Positions 1 through 8,610 are shown, counted from the stretch's first letter. The stretch is DNA of 64,000 nt from Sphingomonas glaciei (GCF_023380025.1 NZ_CP097253.1:2637001-2701000), one strand, 5' to 3'. Translations and numbers: made by a program. Notes: generated by a model from the sequence alone, not told the origin.

Positions 1-183
1 ATCCAGCGCGCATCCCGCGCGGGCCTGCCCTACGTCTATCTCGGCTATTGGGTCGAGGGATCCGAGCGGATGGCCTACAAGGCCAAATTCCGCCCGATGG
101 AGCGGCTCGGCCGCGACGGCTGGAAGAGGTTCGAGCCGCAAATATTAACCCCTGTTGCTGCAGTAGGTGGCACCGCTGCATGA
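1..183 (+). CDS. bpt: Aspartate/glutamate leucyltransferase (Bpt), C-terminal end only
   Basis: The window opens inside this gene; 60 codons and the stop are visible. The residues [20 protein letters not shown] followed by RPMERLG match the conserved C-terminal block of the bacterial aminoacyl-tRNA-protein transferase family (Bpt/Ate), cytosolic enzymes of the N-end rule pathway that move leucine onto N-terminal Asp or Glu of proteins marked for degradation. The tail after [11 protein letters not shown] is short and poorly conserved, as is usual. The N-terminal cysteine-bearing domain lies outside the window, so activity cannot be judged. The assignment rests on this block only but the block is distinctive. 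Confidence 0.85.
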   Translation: MQRASRAGLPYVYLGYWVEGSERMAYKAKFRPMERLGRDGWKRFEPQILTPVAAVGGTAA

Positions 184-255
184 TCCGTTGCGTCTGCACC
201 ACTGGTAAGATGCTCCAAAATGACGCAAACAGGGAAAGAATCTGGGGGAAGTGGA

Positions 256-780
256 ATGCGTAACTGGCTTTTAACGGCGGCGGTTTGCCTGCTGGGCATG
301 GCAAGTCCGGCCAGCGCGGCGCTGACGCAGCTGACGATCTCCGGTACCGCAACGGGGACGCAGACGATCATCAAGTGCCCACCGGGCGCACCGACGAGCT
401 GCTTCACTTCCTATCCGAGCGGCAACCTCACGCAGTCCTATGCCGCAAACTTCAGCCAGACGATCCTGCCGATCGACCTGAAGGAAGGCGACAACTCCTT
501 CACCTACGGTTCGGTAGGGACAATTGGCTATTATTCGGGGATCATCAATTTCTCGGGCGGCGTGCTGACCGGTCGCAACCTGTTCTACTCGTACGAGGAT
601 CCCGGCGTTCGTACGATCACGCTCAACAGCAGCTACATCAATGCCTCGGCGCGGTCATTCTCGGTGGCAGCGGTCACCGCCGTGCCGGAGCCGGGCACCT
701 GGGCGCTGATGCTGGTCGGTTTCCTGGCGGTGGGCTCGGCGCTTCGCCGGAAGCCCAGGCGGACATTGCTGCCCGCCTGA
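256..780 (+). CDS. PEPxxWA-CTERM sorting domain protein
   Basis: Predicted secreted protein of 174 residues. An N-terminal signal peptide (MRNWLLTAAVCLLGMASPASA) is followed by a beta-rich, Ser/Thr/Gly-rich body without recognised domain. The C-terminus shows the tripartite exosortase signal: VPEPGTWALM, a hydrophobic stretch LVGFLAVGSAL, and a basic tail RRKPRR. This PEPxxWA variant is typical of Sphingomonadales; such proteins are processed by an exosortase and tend to be linked to exopolysaccharide or the cell surface. The start was placed at the ATG preceded by GGGGGAAGTGG, because an in-frame ATG 12 codons upstream would put polar residues in front of the signal peptide. Convergent with ctrA. 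Specific function unknown. Confidence 0.85.
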   Translation: MRNWLLTAAVCLLGMASPASAALTQLTISGTATGTQTIIKCPPGAPTSCFTSYPSGNLTQSYAANFSQTILPIDLKEGDNSFTYGSVGTIGYYSGIINFSGGVLTGRNLFYSYEDPGVRTITLNSSYINASARSFSVAAVTAVPEPGTWALMLVGFLAVGSALRRKPRRTLLPA

Positions 781-790
781 CACTCAGCCT

Positions 791-1504
791 TCAGGCGACC
801 GCCGCCTCGGGCAGGTCGATGTCGACTTCGCCCGCATCGCGCAGGACATAGCCGCGGCCCCATACCGTCTCGATATAATTGTCGCCGCCGCAGGCGAGGC
901 TGAGCTTCTTGCGCAGCTTGCAGATGAAGACGTCGATGATCTTGAGTTCGGGCTCGTCCATCCCGCCATACAGGTGGTTGAGGAACATTTCCTTGGTCAG
1001 CGTGGTGCCCTTGCGGAGCGAGAGCAGCTCCAGCATCGCATATTCCTTGCCGGTCAGATGCACGCGGGCGCCATCGACCTCGACCGTCTTGGCGTCGAGG
1101 TTGACCGCCAGCTTGCCGGTCCGGATGACGCTCTGGCTATGGCCTTTGGAGCGGCGGACGATGGCGTGAATGCGGGCAACCAGTTCGTCGCGGTGGAACG
1201 GCTTGGTCACATAGTCGTCGGCGCCGAACCCGAGCGCACGGACCTTGCTGTCCATCTCGCCGATGCCCGACAGGATCAGCACCGGGGTCGCGACCTTGGC
1301 GGTCCGGAGCTTCTTCAGCACGTCATAGCCGTGCATGTCGGGCAGGTTCAGGTCGAGGAGGATGATGTCGTAATCATAGAGTTTGCCGAGATCGAGGCCT
1401 TCTTCCCCAAGGTCGGTGGTGTAGACGTTAAACCCCTCGGTCCCGAGCATGAGCTCAATGGACTTGGCGGTGGTCGGTTCATCCTCGATCAGCAGAACGC
1501 GCAT
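791..1504 (-). CDS. ctrA: Cell cycle response regulator CtrA
   Basis: OmpR/PhoB-type response regulator of 237 residues, the usual CtrA size. Receiver domain at residues 1-120 with phospho-acceptor D51 ([10 protein letters not shown]) and conserved K in DDYVTKPFH; winged-helix DNA-binding domain at about 125-228. The blocks [34 protein letters not shown] and [20 protein letters not shown] are nearly invariant in alphaproteobacterial CtrA. CtrA binds TTAA-containing sites and controls division, flagellar and surface genes, normally through the CckA-ChpT phosphorelay (not in this window). The gene stands alone, convergent with the PEPxxWA gene. The C-terminal tail ([11 protein letters not shown]) is not the Caulobacter-type tail, so CpdR/ClpXP-dependent turnover may differ. 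Confidence 0.96.
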   Translation of the reverse strand: MRVLLIEDEPTTAKSIELMLGTEGFNVYTTDLGEEGLDLGKLYDYDIILLDLNLPDMHGYDVLKKLRTAKVATPVLILSGIGEMDSKVRALGFGADDYVTKPFHRDELVARIHAIVRRSKGHSQSVIRTGKLAVNLDAKTVEVDGARVHLTGKEYAMLELLSLRKGTTLTKEMFLNHLYGGMDEPELKIIDVFICKLRKKLSLACGGDNYIETVWGRGYVLRDAGEVDIDLPEAAVA

Positions 1505-1537
1505 TATGTCTATCCCCCGTTCGAGAGCCAGCGAAGC

Positions 1538-1633
1538 CTAACGCGGCTTAACGGCCCTGAAGGTCAAGTTAACCATTCGCGGTGTCGCCTGAAAAGGTTA
1601 ACATGACCTAAACGAAGGGATTGCATCGGAATC
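1538..1633 (-). promoter_or_regulatory. Candidate ctrA control region with TTAA half-sites
   Basis: Upstream of ctrA there are TTAA tetramers at 1548, 1569 and 1598, the last two inside GTTAAC, plus one GAATC (a GANTC site for CcrM-type methylation) at 1629. CtrA recognises TTAA-N7-TTAA and autoregulates in Caulobacter, where GANTC methylation state also matters. Here no pair has the exact 7-bp gap, so this is only a suggestive cluster. Confidence 0.3.
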
Positions 1634-1681
1634 GTTGCGCGGTTGCATCAGTTTTCCACAGGCCCACTGGTCCGCCGAAGA

Positions 1682-1830
1682 TGAACAAGGTCACAAAGGT
1701 CACTGGTGGCGGGGGTTCGATCTGCGCGACGAAAGCTGCCGGCGCGGGGGAGAAAATCGAAAACGGGCAGGCGGGCAATTGCATCGACAAGGATAGACCA
1801 GCCGAAATCCTATTTTGCAAGGAGGGTGCG
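1682..1830 (+). repeat. Dispersed intergenic repeat, copy A
   Basis: Shares the 19-mer TGAACAAGGTCACAAAGGT (1682-1700), a following GGTGGCGGGG and the distal block CGAAATCCTATT-N-CAAGG (about 1803-1822) with the region 46734-46910, in the same order and orientation but with different spacing between the blocks. Both copies lie directly upstream of plus-strand genes. It could be a decayed non-coding element or a structured repeat; no convincing long ORF is present. Together with the ctrA control region it fills the 356-bp gap between ctrA and the next gene. Confidence 0.5.
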
Positions 1831-1860
1831 GCGAGGCGCGGAAACCTCTAGGGCTGGCCC

Positions 1861-2679
1861 ATGCAGCAGCTTCTTTCCTCCTACATCCTGTTCATCGACG
1901 GCGAGGCGTTCGTGCTCGACAAGCCGGCCGGCCTGCCCGTCGACACGCCCAAGCGCGGCGGGGAGAGCATCGAGCGGCGGCTCGACGAGCTGCGGTTCGG
2001 GTTCAAGCGGTTTCCGACCGCGATGCACCGGCTGGACCAGGATACGTCGGGCTGCCTGGTGTTCGCGCGGCATCCGGCGGCGCGGGCCAAGATCCAAGGG
2101 GCATTCGAAGCGGGCGCGGTGGAGAAGACCTACCTGGCGCTGCTGGCCGGAACGCTGGACGGAGAGGAAGGCGAGATCGACCTGCCGCTTGCCAAAAAGA
2201 GTTCGGCCGAGGCCGGGTGGAAGATGATCGGCGATCCCAACGGGCAACGCGCGGTGACCCGCTGGCGCAAGCTGGGGACGCGCGATGGCCGGACCCTGGT
2301 CGAGTTCCGGCCGCTGACCGGGCGCACCCACCAGATCCGCGTCCATGCCCGCGAGGGGCTGGGCGTGGGGATCGTCGGCGACCGGGTCTATGGCACGCCG
2401 GGCGGGCCGATGCTGCTGCATGCCAGCCGGCTGGTGGTGCCGCGCGGGAGCAAGCCACCGATCGACGTGACCGCGCCCCTGCCCGAGCATTGGGGTGAGT
2501 GGGCGAGCATGGTGCCACAAGCCGTCGTCCCGGCGGAGCCCGTCCTTAGCGCCGTCGAAGGGGCCGGGGCCTCAGGCGATGTTGTCGCACCCTCGAACGA
2601 GGTCCCGGCCTACGCCGGGACGACGGAAGACACCGGCACGACGAGCGCAGCTGAAGCCGAAGTTGGTGATGAAGGCTGA
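1861..2679 (+). CDS. RluA-family RNA pseudouridine synthase
   Basis: Enzyme of 272 residues converting specific uridines of rRNA or tRNA to pseudouridine. The catalytic signature HRLDQDTSGCLVFAR (about residues 57-71) carries the essential Asp; LVEFRPLTGRTHQIRVHA and GDRVYG are the other family blocks. There is no N-terminal S4 domain, so it resembles the short RluA/TruC type. The last 50 or so residues are an Ala/Glu/Thr-rich tail encoded by a palindromic repeat (see that entry), well beyond the normal end near HWGEWA. The stop overlaps the arfB start by 11 bp, implying translational coupling. Exact RNA target cannot be read from sequence. Confidence 0.9.
   Translation: MQQLLSSYILFIDGEAFVLDKPAGLPVDTPKRGGESIERRLDELRFGFKRFPTAMHRLDQDTSGCLVFARHPAARAKIQGAFEAGAVEKTYLALLAGTLDGEEGEIDLPLAKKSSAEAGWKMIGDPNGQRAVTRWRKLGTRDGRTLVEFRPLTGRTHQIRVHAREGLGVGIVGDRVYGTPGGPMLLHASRLVVPRGSKPPIDVTAPLPEHWGEWASMVPQAVVPAEPVLSAVEGAGASGDVVAPSNEVPAYAGTTEDTGTTSAAEAEVGDEG
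2524..2626. repeat. Palindromic dispersed repeat inside the 3' end of a coding region
   Basis: Left arm GTCGTCCCGGCGGAGCC (2524-2540) and right arm GGCCTACGCCGGGACGAC (2607-2624) are near-perfect inverted copies separated by about 66 bp. This is the kind of repetitive extragenic palindrome common in sphingomonad and rhizobial genomes, which when read through gives tails with VPAYAGTT as seen here. It has been captured as the C-terminal extension of the pseudouridine synthase. Confidence 0.7.
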
Positions 2680-3079
2680 CGAGGTCGACCTGCCCGAACA
2701 GGCGCTGAGCGAGACGTTCCTCGCCAGCACCGGACCTGGCGGGCAGAACGTCAACAAGGTGGCGACCGCCTGCCAGCTGCGCTGCGACGTCTATGCCCTC
2801 GGCCTGCCGCTTCACGCCTATGAGAAACTGAAGATCCTGGCGGGAAGCAAGCTCACCCAAGGCGGCGAGCTTGTGATCACCGCACGCACCCATCGCAGCC
2901 AGGAAGCCAATCGCGAGGAAGCCCGCCGCCGCCTGCGCGAGCTGATCGCCGAAGCCTATCACCGCGACGCCCGGCGCCGCCCGACCAAGCCCAGCCGCTC
3001 CGCCAAGGCCAAACGGGTCGACACCAAGAAGGGCCGCGGCGCAGTCAAGGCGATGCGCGGGCGGGTCAGCGTGGACTAA
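2669..3079 (+). CDS. arfB: Alternative ribosome-rescue factor ArfB (peptidyl-tRNA hydrolase)
   Basis: Small release-factor-like protein of 136 residues. The GGQ motif sits in STGPGGQNVNKVATACQL near residue 27; GGQ hydrolyses peptidyl-tRNA. The C-terminal tail is very basic (RRRPTKPSRSAKAKRVDTKK and following), the part that enters the empty mRNA channel of stalled ribosomes in ArfB/YaeJ. It lacks the codon-recognition domains of true release factors. The start ATG lies 11 bp inside the preceding gene; a far longer in-frame extension upstream only reads the palindromic repeat and is rejected. Its role is rescue of non-stop ribosomes, a backup to tmRNA. Confidence 0.92.
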   Translation: MKADEVDLPEQALSETFLASTGPGGQNVNKVATACQLRCDVYALGLPLHAYEKLKILAGSKLTQGGELVITARTHRSQEANREEARRRLRELIAEAYHRDARRRPTKPSRSAKAKRVDTKKGRGAVKAMRGRVSVD

Positions 3080-3087
3080 GAGTCGTT

Positions 3088-3112
3088 ATGTCGGCTTTCG
3101 ACCCAATGCGGA
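3088..3112 (-). repeat. Short dispersed repeat (TGGGTCGAAAGC type)
   Basis: On the minus strand this reads TGGGTCGAAAGCCGACAT, the same core as copies near 46931 and 48466 and related to those at 51173, 57870, 60849 and 61487. Intergenic, 9 bp after arfB. Confidence 0.4.
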
Positions 3113-3261
3113 GATTTCTGTCTCGTCCGCTAATCGCATTTCCAAAACAAATCCTGCCAGCCGATCACCCGCGCGCGGACGTTCGTTTAGCCAAGCAGCT
3201 ATGTCTGCTCACGGCCTTGCGGGCATACATCGGAGGTTCGCCTTCAAGCGCGAATTGCAAT

Positions 3262-4092
3262 TCACGGGGATGGCTTCCGAAGCGTGATCAACCACATATC
3301 CGGGACAGCGCCAATTCGTAGGGGCAGGATGCTGGTGCCAAGTCCGGCGCTGACCACTAGCGTTTTTCCATTCTCCTTCACAATCCCGCACCCGTAGCGT
3401 GCACCATATTGCGAAGCGTAGGATTTCGCGCCGATCAAGGGCAGTCTGATCTGGCCACAGTGAGTATGGCCGGCCACCATCAGTCGAATGCGTGACGGGA
3501 GATTGGGAAAAGCGTCTGGGCTGTGCGACATGAGGATGGGCAAACCGCGTGTCGTGCCCATTGCGTCCAAGGTCTTCCCGATATCTTCGTGGCCGGTGAG
3601 CCTATCGTCCAAACCGCCTATGGAAAGCGGTCCCGCCGACACTGCGCTGTTGTCGAGGACCCGGATGTCCGCGTTCTTCAACGCGCGACGAGCGGCAGCG
3701 GCGTTGCGCCAGTGGTCGTGGTTGCCCAGGACAGCAAACACCCCGAGCCTGCTTTGAAGACGAGCGAGCGGAGCAATTGCCTCTTGAAGTGAGTAGATGC
3801 GCGTTGCCGGCAGCTTGTCGCTCACAAGGTCGCCGGTAATGACGACGACATCAGGCTTGAGCGCGTTGGCCTGATTGACGATGCGCCGCAGCCGTGATGG
3901 CGGCATGTCCGGACCCGCGACATGAATGTCGGTCATCAGCAGCACACGAAGCTGAGCAGAGGTTGCATCGAGCGGAAGCAAGGCGAGTTCTACCTCGCGT
4001 ACGACTGGATCCGAGATCGCCGTCCAGTAGGCCCAGCCGAGCACCGCCAGTCCAGCGCCGACGGTCAGCAGTATGATCCGAACGATTTTCAA
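3262..4092 (-). CDS. Membrane-anchored metallophosphoesterase (YkuE/YaeI-like)
   Basis: 276 residues. N-terminal hydrophobic segment (about 5-25) acts as signal anchor. The calcineurin-like metal motifs occur in order: LLMTDIHVAG (D-x-H), VVITGDLVSD (GD), VLGNHDHWRN (GNHD), and MVAGHTHCGQIRLP (GHTH). These ligate a dinuclear metal centre on the outer face of the membrane. Related YaeI/YkuE proteins hydrolyse phosphodiesters, in some cases UDP-2,3-diacylglucosamine or related lipids, but the substrate here is not evident. It stands alone; the 180 bp after its stop holds only a short dispersed repeat. Confidence 0.88.
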   Translation of the reverse strand: MKIVRIILLTVGAGLAVLGWAYWTAISDPVVREVELALLPLDATSAQLRVLLMTDIHVAGPDMPPSRLRRIVNQANALKPDVVVITGDLVSDKLPATRIYSLQEAIAPLARLQSRLGVFAVLGNHDHWRNAAAARRALKNADIRVLDNSAVSAGPLSIGGLDDRLTGHEDIGKTLDAMGTTRGLPILMSHSPDAFPNLPSRIRLMVAGHTHCGQIRLPLIGAKSYASQYGARYGCGIVKENGKTLVVSAGLGTSILPLRIGAVPDMWLITLRKPSP

Positions 4093-4289
4093 GTGTCGAG
4101 GTCTGCAACACGACTGAGCAAGCGGCGACTGACCTAGCTGCTAATCTCCGCAATAGATCAATTGCTGATGCGTTTCAGCGATTGGGTCGCGACGTGCCCC
4201 CGACTTTCTTCCGCCGCCCTTCGCGAAGGAAAATCGCGCCGGCAAGTAAGCGGCAGGAACCACCACCGGCCGTTACGGTTGCGAACCGT

Positions 4290-5300
4290 ATGACAAAGCA
4301 TTTCCGAGCTTCCGAAGAGCCGCGCTGGTCCGCCAAGGTGATCGCCGCGCGCGACATGACCTATGCCGACGGGCCGTCGGAGGATGACGACCGGCCGCCG
4401 CACGTCCGCGCGGCTTCGGGCCTCAGCGCGTTTCGCGAATATCTGGCGGTGATCCAGGACGATGCCAATTGGCTGGCGCTGATCGATGCCGACCAGCAGG
4501 TCACCGCCGTGCCGCTGCCGCCCAGCCCGGCGGGCGACCGCGTGTTCAGCAAGAAGCGCGGCAACCAGGCCGACAAATATGACCTGGAGGCGTGCGTCAC
4601 GGTGGCGAGCGGCGAGCAGGAGGAGCTGGTCGGCTTCTCCTCGGGATCGCGCGAAGAACGGCAGTGGGTGCTTCGCGTCAAGGAGGCGGGCGGAGGTGAC
4701 TATGAGGCCGAATTCACGCCGGCCCCGGCCTTTTACACAGCGATGGCCGCCAACCGGGCGTTCAGCGGCGCAGGGCTGAACATCGAGGGCGCGCTGTCGC
4801 TCGACGAGGATCGCATCCGCCTTTTCCAGCGCGGCAATGCCGAGGCCAGGGACGGTGCCGAGGCGATCGATGCCACCGCGGATTTTTCCTGGACCGAGCT
4901 GTGCGAGCATCTCGGCGCGCCGGACAAGCAGCCTCCGCCCGCGCTGGGCAACATCCGGACCTATGACCTGGGCACGCTAGCCGGGGTGCGGCTGACCTTT
5001 TCCGATGCCGAGCACCTGGGCGGCGGGCGAATGCTCTATTCCGCTTCGGCCGAGGACCCCGACAGCGGGGAGATCAGGGGGTCGGTGCTGGGAATCATCG
5101 AGGCCGACGGCAGGGCCCGCTGGACCCACCTGTCCGACCAGGACGGATCGCCCTTCAACGGCAAGATCGAGGGGCTGACGGTCGACGGCAAGGACCCAGG
5201 CAAGGTCTATTTCGTGATCGATGACGACGACGAGGATACGCCCTCGCGCATCTTCCACGCGCGGGTCAGCGAAGAGATGATCAGCGGGCGTTCGGGTTGA
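4290..5300 (+). CDS. Conserved hypothetical protein, possible beta-propeller (DUF6929-like)
   Basis: 336 residues from the chosen ATG (MTKHFRASEE); an earlier ATG at 4182 would add 36 basic residues of low quality. No signal peptide is evident. The sequence has repeated beta-type patterns with acidic loops (DDANWLALIDADQQVTAVPL, GLNIEGALSLDEDRIRLFQR, KIEGLTVDGKDPGKVYFVID), which resemble DUF6929 and esterase-like phytase-fold proteins, but this is a similarity judged by eye. The motif IEGL(T/S) near the end is common to that group. Followed 18 bp later by a TSUP permease. Function unknown. Confidence 0.7.
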   Translation: MTKHFRASEEPRWSAKVIAARDMTYADGPSEDDDRPPHVRAASGLSAFREYLAVIQDDANWLALIDADQQVTAVPLPPSPAGDRVFSKKRGNQADKYDLEACVTVASGEQEELVGFSSGSREERQWVLRVKEAGGGDYEAEFTPAPAFYTAMAANRAFSGAGLNIEGALSLDEDRIRLFQRGNAEARDGAEAIDATADFSWTELCEHLGAPDKQPPPALGNIRTYDLGTLAGVRLTFSDAEHLGGGRMLYSASAEDPDSGEIRGSVLGIIEADGRARWTHLSDQDGSPFNGKIEGLTVDGKDPGKVYFVIDDDDEDTPSRIFHARVSEEMISGRSG

Positions 5301-5318
5301 ACCATTGGCGGTGGAGGG

Positions 5319-6083
5319 GTGGGCTTGGCTGACGCCTCCGCCCTGTTCCTTGCCGCCGCCGCGGGGCTGGTCGGCGGGGCGATGAATGCGCTGGCGGGCG
5401 GAGGCACGTTCGCGACGTTGCCGGCACTGATCGCCCTGGGGCTGCCCGCCAACATCGCCAATGCGACCAGCAACGTCGCGCTGCTGCCTGGCGCGGCGAC
5501 CAGTGCCTGGGCATTTCGCGACGAGCTAGGGCCGGTGGCGGGCCTGTCGGTGCGGGTGCTGGCCGGGCTGACCTTCGTGTTCGGGCTGGTCGGAAGCTTG
5601 GCTCTGGTGCTGACCCCGTCCGAGACGTTCGACATCATCATCCCCTGGCTGCTGCTGTTCGCCTTCGCGGTGATGGCGCTGGGCAAGAGTGCGGCCGACT
5701 GGCTTCACAGCCGGGTCAGCATTGGGCGGCCGACCTTGCTGACTGCGCAGGCGCTGCTGGGTGTCTACGGCGGCTATTTCGGCGGGGGCGTGGGGCTGAT
5801 CACCACCGCGCTGTATGGCCTGCTGGCGAACATCCGCCCGCGCGAGCTGTTCGCGATCCGCACCGCGATGCTGGCGGTCGCCAACCTGGCAGCGACCTTG
5901 GTGTTCATCGGCTTTGCGATGGTGTGGTGGTGGGCCTGCGTTCCGATGCTGGCGGGGTCGATCGCCGGCGGGTGGCTGGGTGCGAAGCTGGGCAAACGAT
6001 TGTCTGCGAGAGCGGTACGGTGGTGGACCCTGGCGGTGACGGGCGGGACAACTGCCGTCTTCTTCGTGCGCGCCTACGGCTAA
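5319..6083 (+). CDS. TSUP (TauE/SafE) family membrane permease
   Basis: 254 residues, with about eight hydrophobic segments in two related halves. The N-terminal half begins AAAAGLVGGAMNALAGGGTF, the glycine-rich signature of TauE/SafE proteins, and its equivalent recurs as LLGVYGGYFGGGVGLITTAL in the second half. TSUP proteins export sulfite, sulfoacetate or other small anions, driven by ion gradients; the substrate here cannot be told. The start is a GTG 18 bp after the previous stop, with GTGGAGG as ribosome binding site; a TTG two codons later is an alternative. Confidence 0.88.
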   Translation: MGLADASALFLAAAAGLVGGAMNALAGGGTFATLPALIALGLPANIANATSNVALLPGAATSAWAFRDELGPVAGLSVRVLAGLTFVFGLVGSLALVLTPSETFDIIIPWLLLFAFAVMALGKSAADWLHSRVSIGRPTLLTAQALLGVYGGYFGGGVGLITTALYGLLANIRPRELFAIRTAMLAVANLAATLVFIGFAMVWWWACVPMLAGSIAGGWLGAKLGKRLSARAVRWWTLAVTGGTTAVFFVRAYG

Positions 6084-6148
6084 GGAAGGGCTTGCGCCCG
6101 CCCACGTTTAGGGGTGCCCTGCCGAGGCTCGGGTCAGGGAGTCGGCAG

Positions 6149-7258
6149 ATGCGCGATCTTGCACTTGGATTCAGCGTGGCGGTGATGGCGGCGGCTCCGG
6201 CGGCGGCGCAGCGAAGCGTTCTGGTGGCGGCGGAGCCGGTGGTGAATACGCCAAGCGGTATGCAGGCGTGGAAGATCCGCTATCTCAGCCGTGACGACCG
6301 GGGGGTGCAGCGCGAGCTGACCGGGATGGTGGTCGCCCCCCGCGAGGCGATCCCGGCGCGGCCCCGGCGGGTGCTGGCCTGGACCCACGGCACCTGGGGC
6401 GCCGCCCAGCAATGCGCGCCGTCGGCCAGCCCGCGCTTCTTCGAGCTGACGCCCGCGCTGGACGCGGTCCGCAATGGCTATGTCGTGGTAGCGCCCGATT
6501 ACCCTGGGCTTGGCAAACCCGGGCCGCATCCGTATCTGGTCGGCACGGTGACTGCCCGCTCGGTTCTTGACGCGGTGCGGGCGGCCCAGGGCATTGCCGG
6601 CGCCGCGGCGGGTAGCAGCTATGCGGTGTGGGGCGAAAGCCAGGGTGGCCATGCCGCCTTGTGGACCGGCCAGTTGCAGGGCGTCGATGGCGCAGGCCTC
6701 AGCCTGGTTGGGGTTGCCGCGGGCGCGCCGCCGACCGACCTTGCCGCCAATCTGCGCCAGGCGAGCGACGCCAGCGCGCGGGCCTTTCTGACCGCGCTCG
6801 CGACCGACAGCTGGAGCAAATATTACCAGGTGCCGCTGCGGCTGGGACGGGCGCGGACGCCGGGGATCATTCAGCGGATGGCGCGCAATTGCGTGAGCGT
6901 CGATTCGACGCCGAAGCTTGGCGCACTTCTGGGGATCTTGGCGCTGCGGCAGGACCTGGCGAAAGTCGACCTGGGGCGCACGCCGCCGTGGTCGTCTTAT
7001 GCCGCGGCCAACAGCACCAGCCCGGTCAGCCGGGTGCCGGTGCTGTTTGCGCAGACGCAGGGCGATCCGCTGGTCGCGCCGGCGGTGACCCGGGCGTTCG
7101 CGCGGCGGATGTGCGCCAACCGGGTGCGGGTGAGGTGGATCGACCTGCCGGGCAAGGATCACGCGACCACGGCCAAGCAGAGCGCGGCGGCGACGCTGGC
7201 GTGGATCGACCAAAGATTCGCGGGTGCCCAGGCGCCGGACGATTGTGGGCGTTTCTGA
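6149..7258 (+). CDS. Secreted lipase-like alpha/beta hydrolase
   Basis: 369 residues with signal peptide MRDLALGFSVAVMAAAPAAA. The mature protein shows the alpha/beta hydrolase pattern: TGMVVAPR, WTHGTWG (oxyanion region), VVAPDYPGLG, the nucleophile elbow WGESQGGHAAL, an Asp region (VLFAQTQGDPLV) and the terminal His in GKDHATTAK. The layout with DYPGLG and GESQGG is that of the secretory lipase family (PF03583-like). The open frame extends 75 codons upstream into the TSUP gene, but only this ATG provides a signal peptide. A periplasmic or secreted esterase is the safe reading. 15 bp upstream of the next small gene. Confidence 0.82.
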   Translation: MRDLALGFSVAVMAAAPAAAQRSVLVAAEPVVNTPSGMQAWKIRYLSRDDRGVQRELTGMVVAPREAIPARPRRVLAWTHGTWGAAQQCAPSASPRFFELTPALDAVRNGYVVVAPDYPGLGKPGPHPYLVGTVTARSVLDAVRAAQGIAGAAAGSSYAVWGESQGGHAALWTGQLQGVDGAGLSLVGVAAGAPPTDLAANLRQASDASARAFLTALATDSWSKYYQVPLRLGRARTPGIIQRMARNCVSVDSTPKLGALLGILALRQDLAKVDLGRTPPWSSYAAANSTSPVSRVPVLFAQTQGDPLVAPAVTRAFARRMCANRVRVRWIDLPGKDHATTAKQSAAATLAWIDQRFAGAQAPDDCGRF

Positions 7259-7273
7259 ACCGGGGAGAAAAAT

Positions 7274-7579
7274 ATGCGAATGATCGTGATGGGCGCGCTG
7301 GTGATGATGGCGGGCGGCGCGGCGGCATCGACGCCGGCGGCGTGGGCGCAGATGGATCGGCAGGTGACGCGGGCGTGCATCGCCGCGTCGGGGCTTAAGC
7401 AGGCCAAGATCATTCCCGACAAAGCGAGTTTCTCGGACCGGGTGCCGGTCGAGCTGCGGATCGTCGAGGGCTATAACCGCGGCAACGTGATCGACGTGAA
7501 GCTGTGCGCCTACGACCGCCGGACCAAGCGCGCGACCACGGTCGAGGGCGTCGGCCGGCTGGGCGTCAATCGCCGCTGA
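7274..7579 (+). CDS. Hypothetical secreted protein
   Basis: 101 residues with signal peptide ending near AAWAQ and a good ribosome binding site (GGGGAG). The mature part of about 77 residues contains two cysteines (ACIAASGL and VKLCAYDRR) that might pair, and a C-terminal beta-like stretch. No family is recognised. It sits 15 bp after the lipase gene and is probably cotranscribed; its last 14 bp overlap the convergent nadA end. Confidence 0.7.
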   Translation: MRMIVMGALVMMAGGAAASTPAAWAQMDRQVTRACIAASGLKQAKIIPDKASFSDRVPVELRIVEGYNRGNVIDVKLCAYDRRTKRATTVEGVGRLGVNRR

Positions 7580-8594
7580 GCTGTTCGCCCTCGGCGCGGA
7601 AGGGGACGATCGGGCGGCCGACGTCCCCTTGTCCGACGGTGCGGCCGGCCATTTCCAGCATGCGCTCCAGGGGCACGCGGGCGCGGTCCATCAGCTCGGG
7701 CTCGAGCTCGATCCGCGGCTCGAGGTCGCGCAGGGCGACGTAGAGCTTTTCCAGGGTGTTGAGCGCCATGTAGGGGCACATGTTGCAGTTGCAGTTGCCG
7801 TCGCCGCCGGGGACGCCGATGAAGGTCTTGTCCGGAGCAGCCTTTTCCATCTGGTGGATGATGTGAGGCTCGGTCGCGACCAGGATCACCTCGGCCGGTG
7901 AAGCGATGGCGAAGTCGAGGATCGAGCGGGTGCTGCCGACATGGTCGCTATGATCGATGATGTGCGGCGGGCATTCGGGGTGCGCGGCGACCGGGGCGCC
8001 CGGATATTGCGCCTTCAGCTTCAGCAGCTCGGTCTCGGAGAAGGCTTGGTGGACGATGCAGATGCCCGGCCACAGCAGCATCTCGCGCCCGGTCTTGCGC
8101 GCGAGATAGCCGCCGAGGTGGCGGTCGGGGCCGAAGATGATCTTCTGGTCCTTGGGGATCTGGGCGAGGATGGCGTCGGCGCTGGACGAGGTGACGATGA
8201 TGTCGCTCTGCGCCTTCACCGCGGCCGAGCAGTTGATGTAGGTCAGCGCGATATGATCCGGATGGGCGGCGCGGAAGGCCGCGAACTGATCGGGCGGGCA
8301 GCTGTCCTCGAGGCTGCAGCCGGCGTCCATGTCGGGCAGGATCACCGTCTTTTGCGGTGACAGGATCTTCGCCGTCTCAGCCATGAAGCGGACGCCGCAG
8401 AAGGCGATCACGTCGGCGTCTGTCGCCGCGGCCTTGCGGCTGAGGTCGAGGCTGTCTCCGACGAAGTCCGCCAGGTCCTGAAGCTCGGGCTTCTGGTAGT
8501 AATGCGCGAGGATGACGGCGTTCCGCTCCTCCTTGAGGCGCTGGATTTCGGCCAGGAGGTCGGTGCCGACGGGGGGACGGAGAGGTGCGGTCAT
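7566..8594 (-). CDS. nadA: Quinolinate synthase NadA
   Basis: 342 residues, normal for NadA. It condenses iminoaspartate with dihydroxyacetone phosphate to quinolinate, the second step of de novo NAD synthesis, using a [4Fe-4S] cluster. Visible landmarks are ILAHYYQKPE, CGVRFMAETAK, DMDAGCSLEDSCP, TSSSADAIL, FGPDRHLGGY, HPECP, EVILVATEPHI and the C-terminal NCNCNMCPYM. One Cys each from the AGCSL, CIVHQ-side and CNMCP regions are the expected cluster ligands. nadB and nadC are not adjacent. Starts 16 bp from the end of the DUF4230 gene, so it may share transcription with that upstream set. Confidence 0.96.
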   Translation of the reverse strand: MTAPLRPPVGTDLLAEIQRLKEERNAVILAHYYQKPELQDLADFVGDSLDLSRKAAATDADVIAFCGVRFMAETAKILSPQKTVILPDMDAGCSLEDSCPPDQFAAFRAAHPDHIALTYINCSAAVKAQSDIIVTSSSADAILAQIPKDQKIIFGPDRHLGGYLARKTGREMLLWPGICIVHQAFSETELLKLKAQYPGAPVAAHPECPPHIIDHSDHVGSTRSILDFAIASPAEVILVATEPHIIHQMEKAAPDKTFIGVPGGDGNCNCNMCPYMALNTLEKLYVALRDLEPRIELEPELMDRARVPLERMLEMAGRTVGQGDVGRPIVPFRAEGEQLSGD

Positions 8595-8610
8595 GGGGCC
8601 TCAGATAGGC

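Noticed and set aside
1681..1851. A small protein gene beginning MNKVTKVTGGGG
   Set aside because: The reading frame is not kept in the second copy of the repeat, so the conservation is at the nucleotide level.
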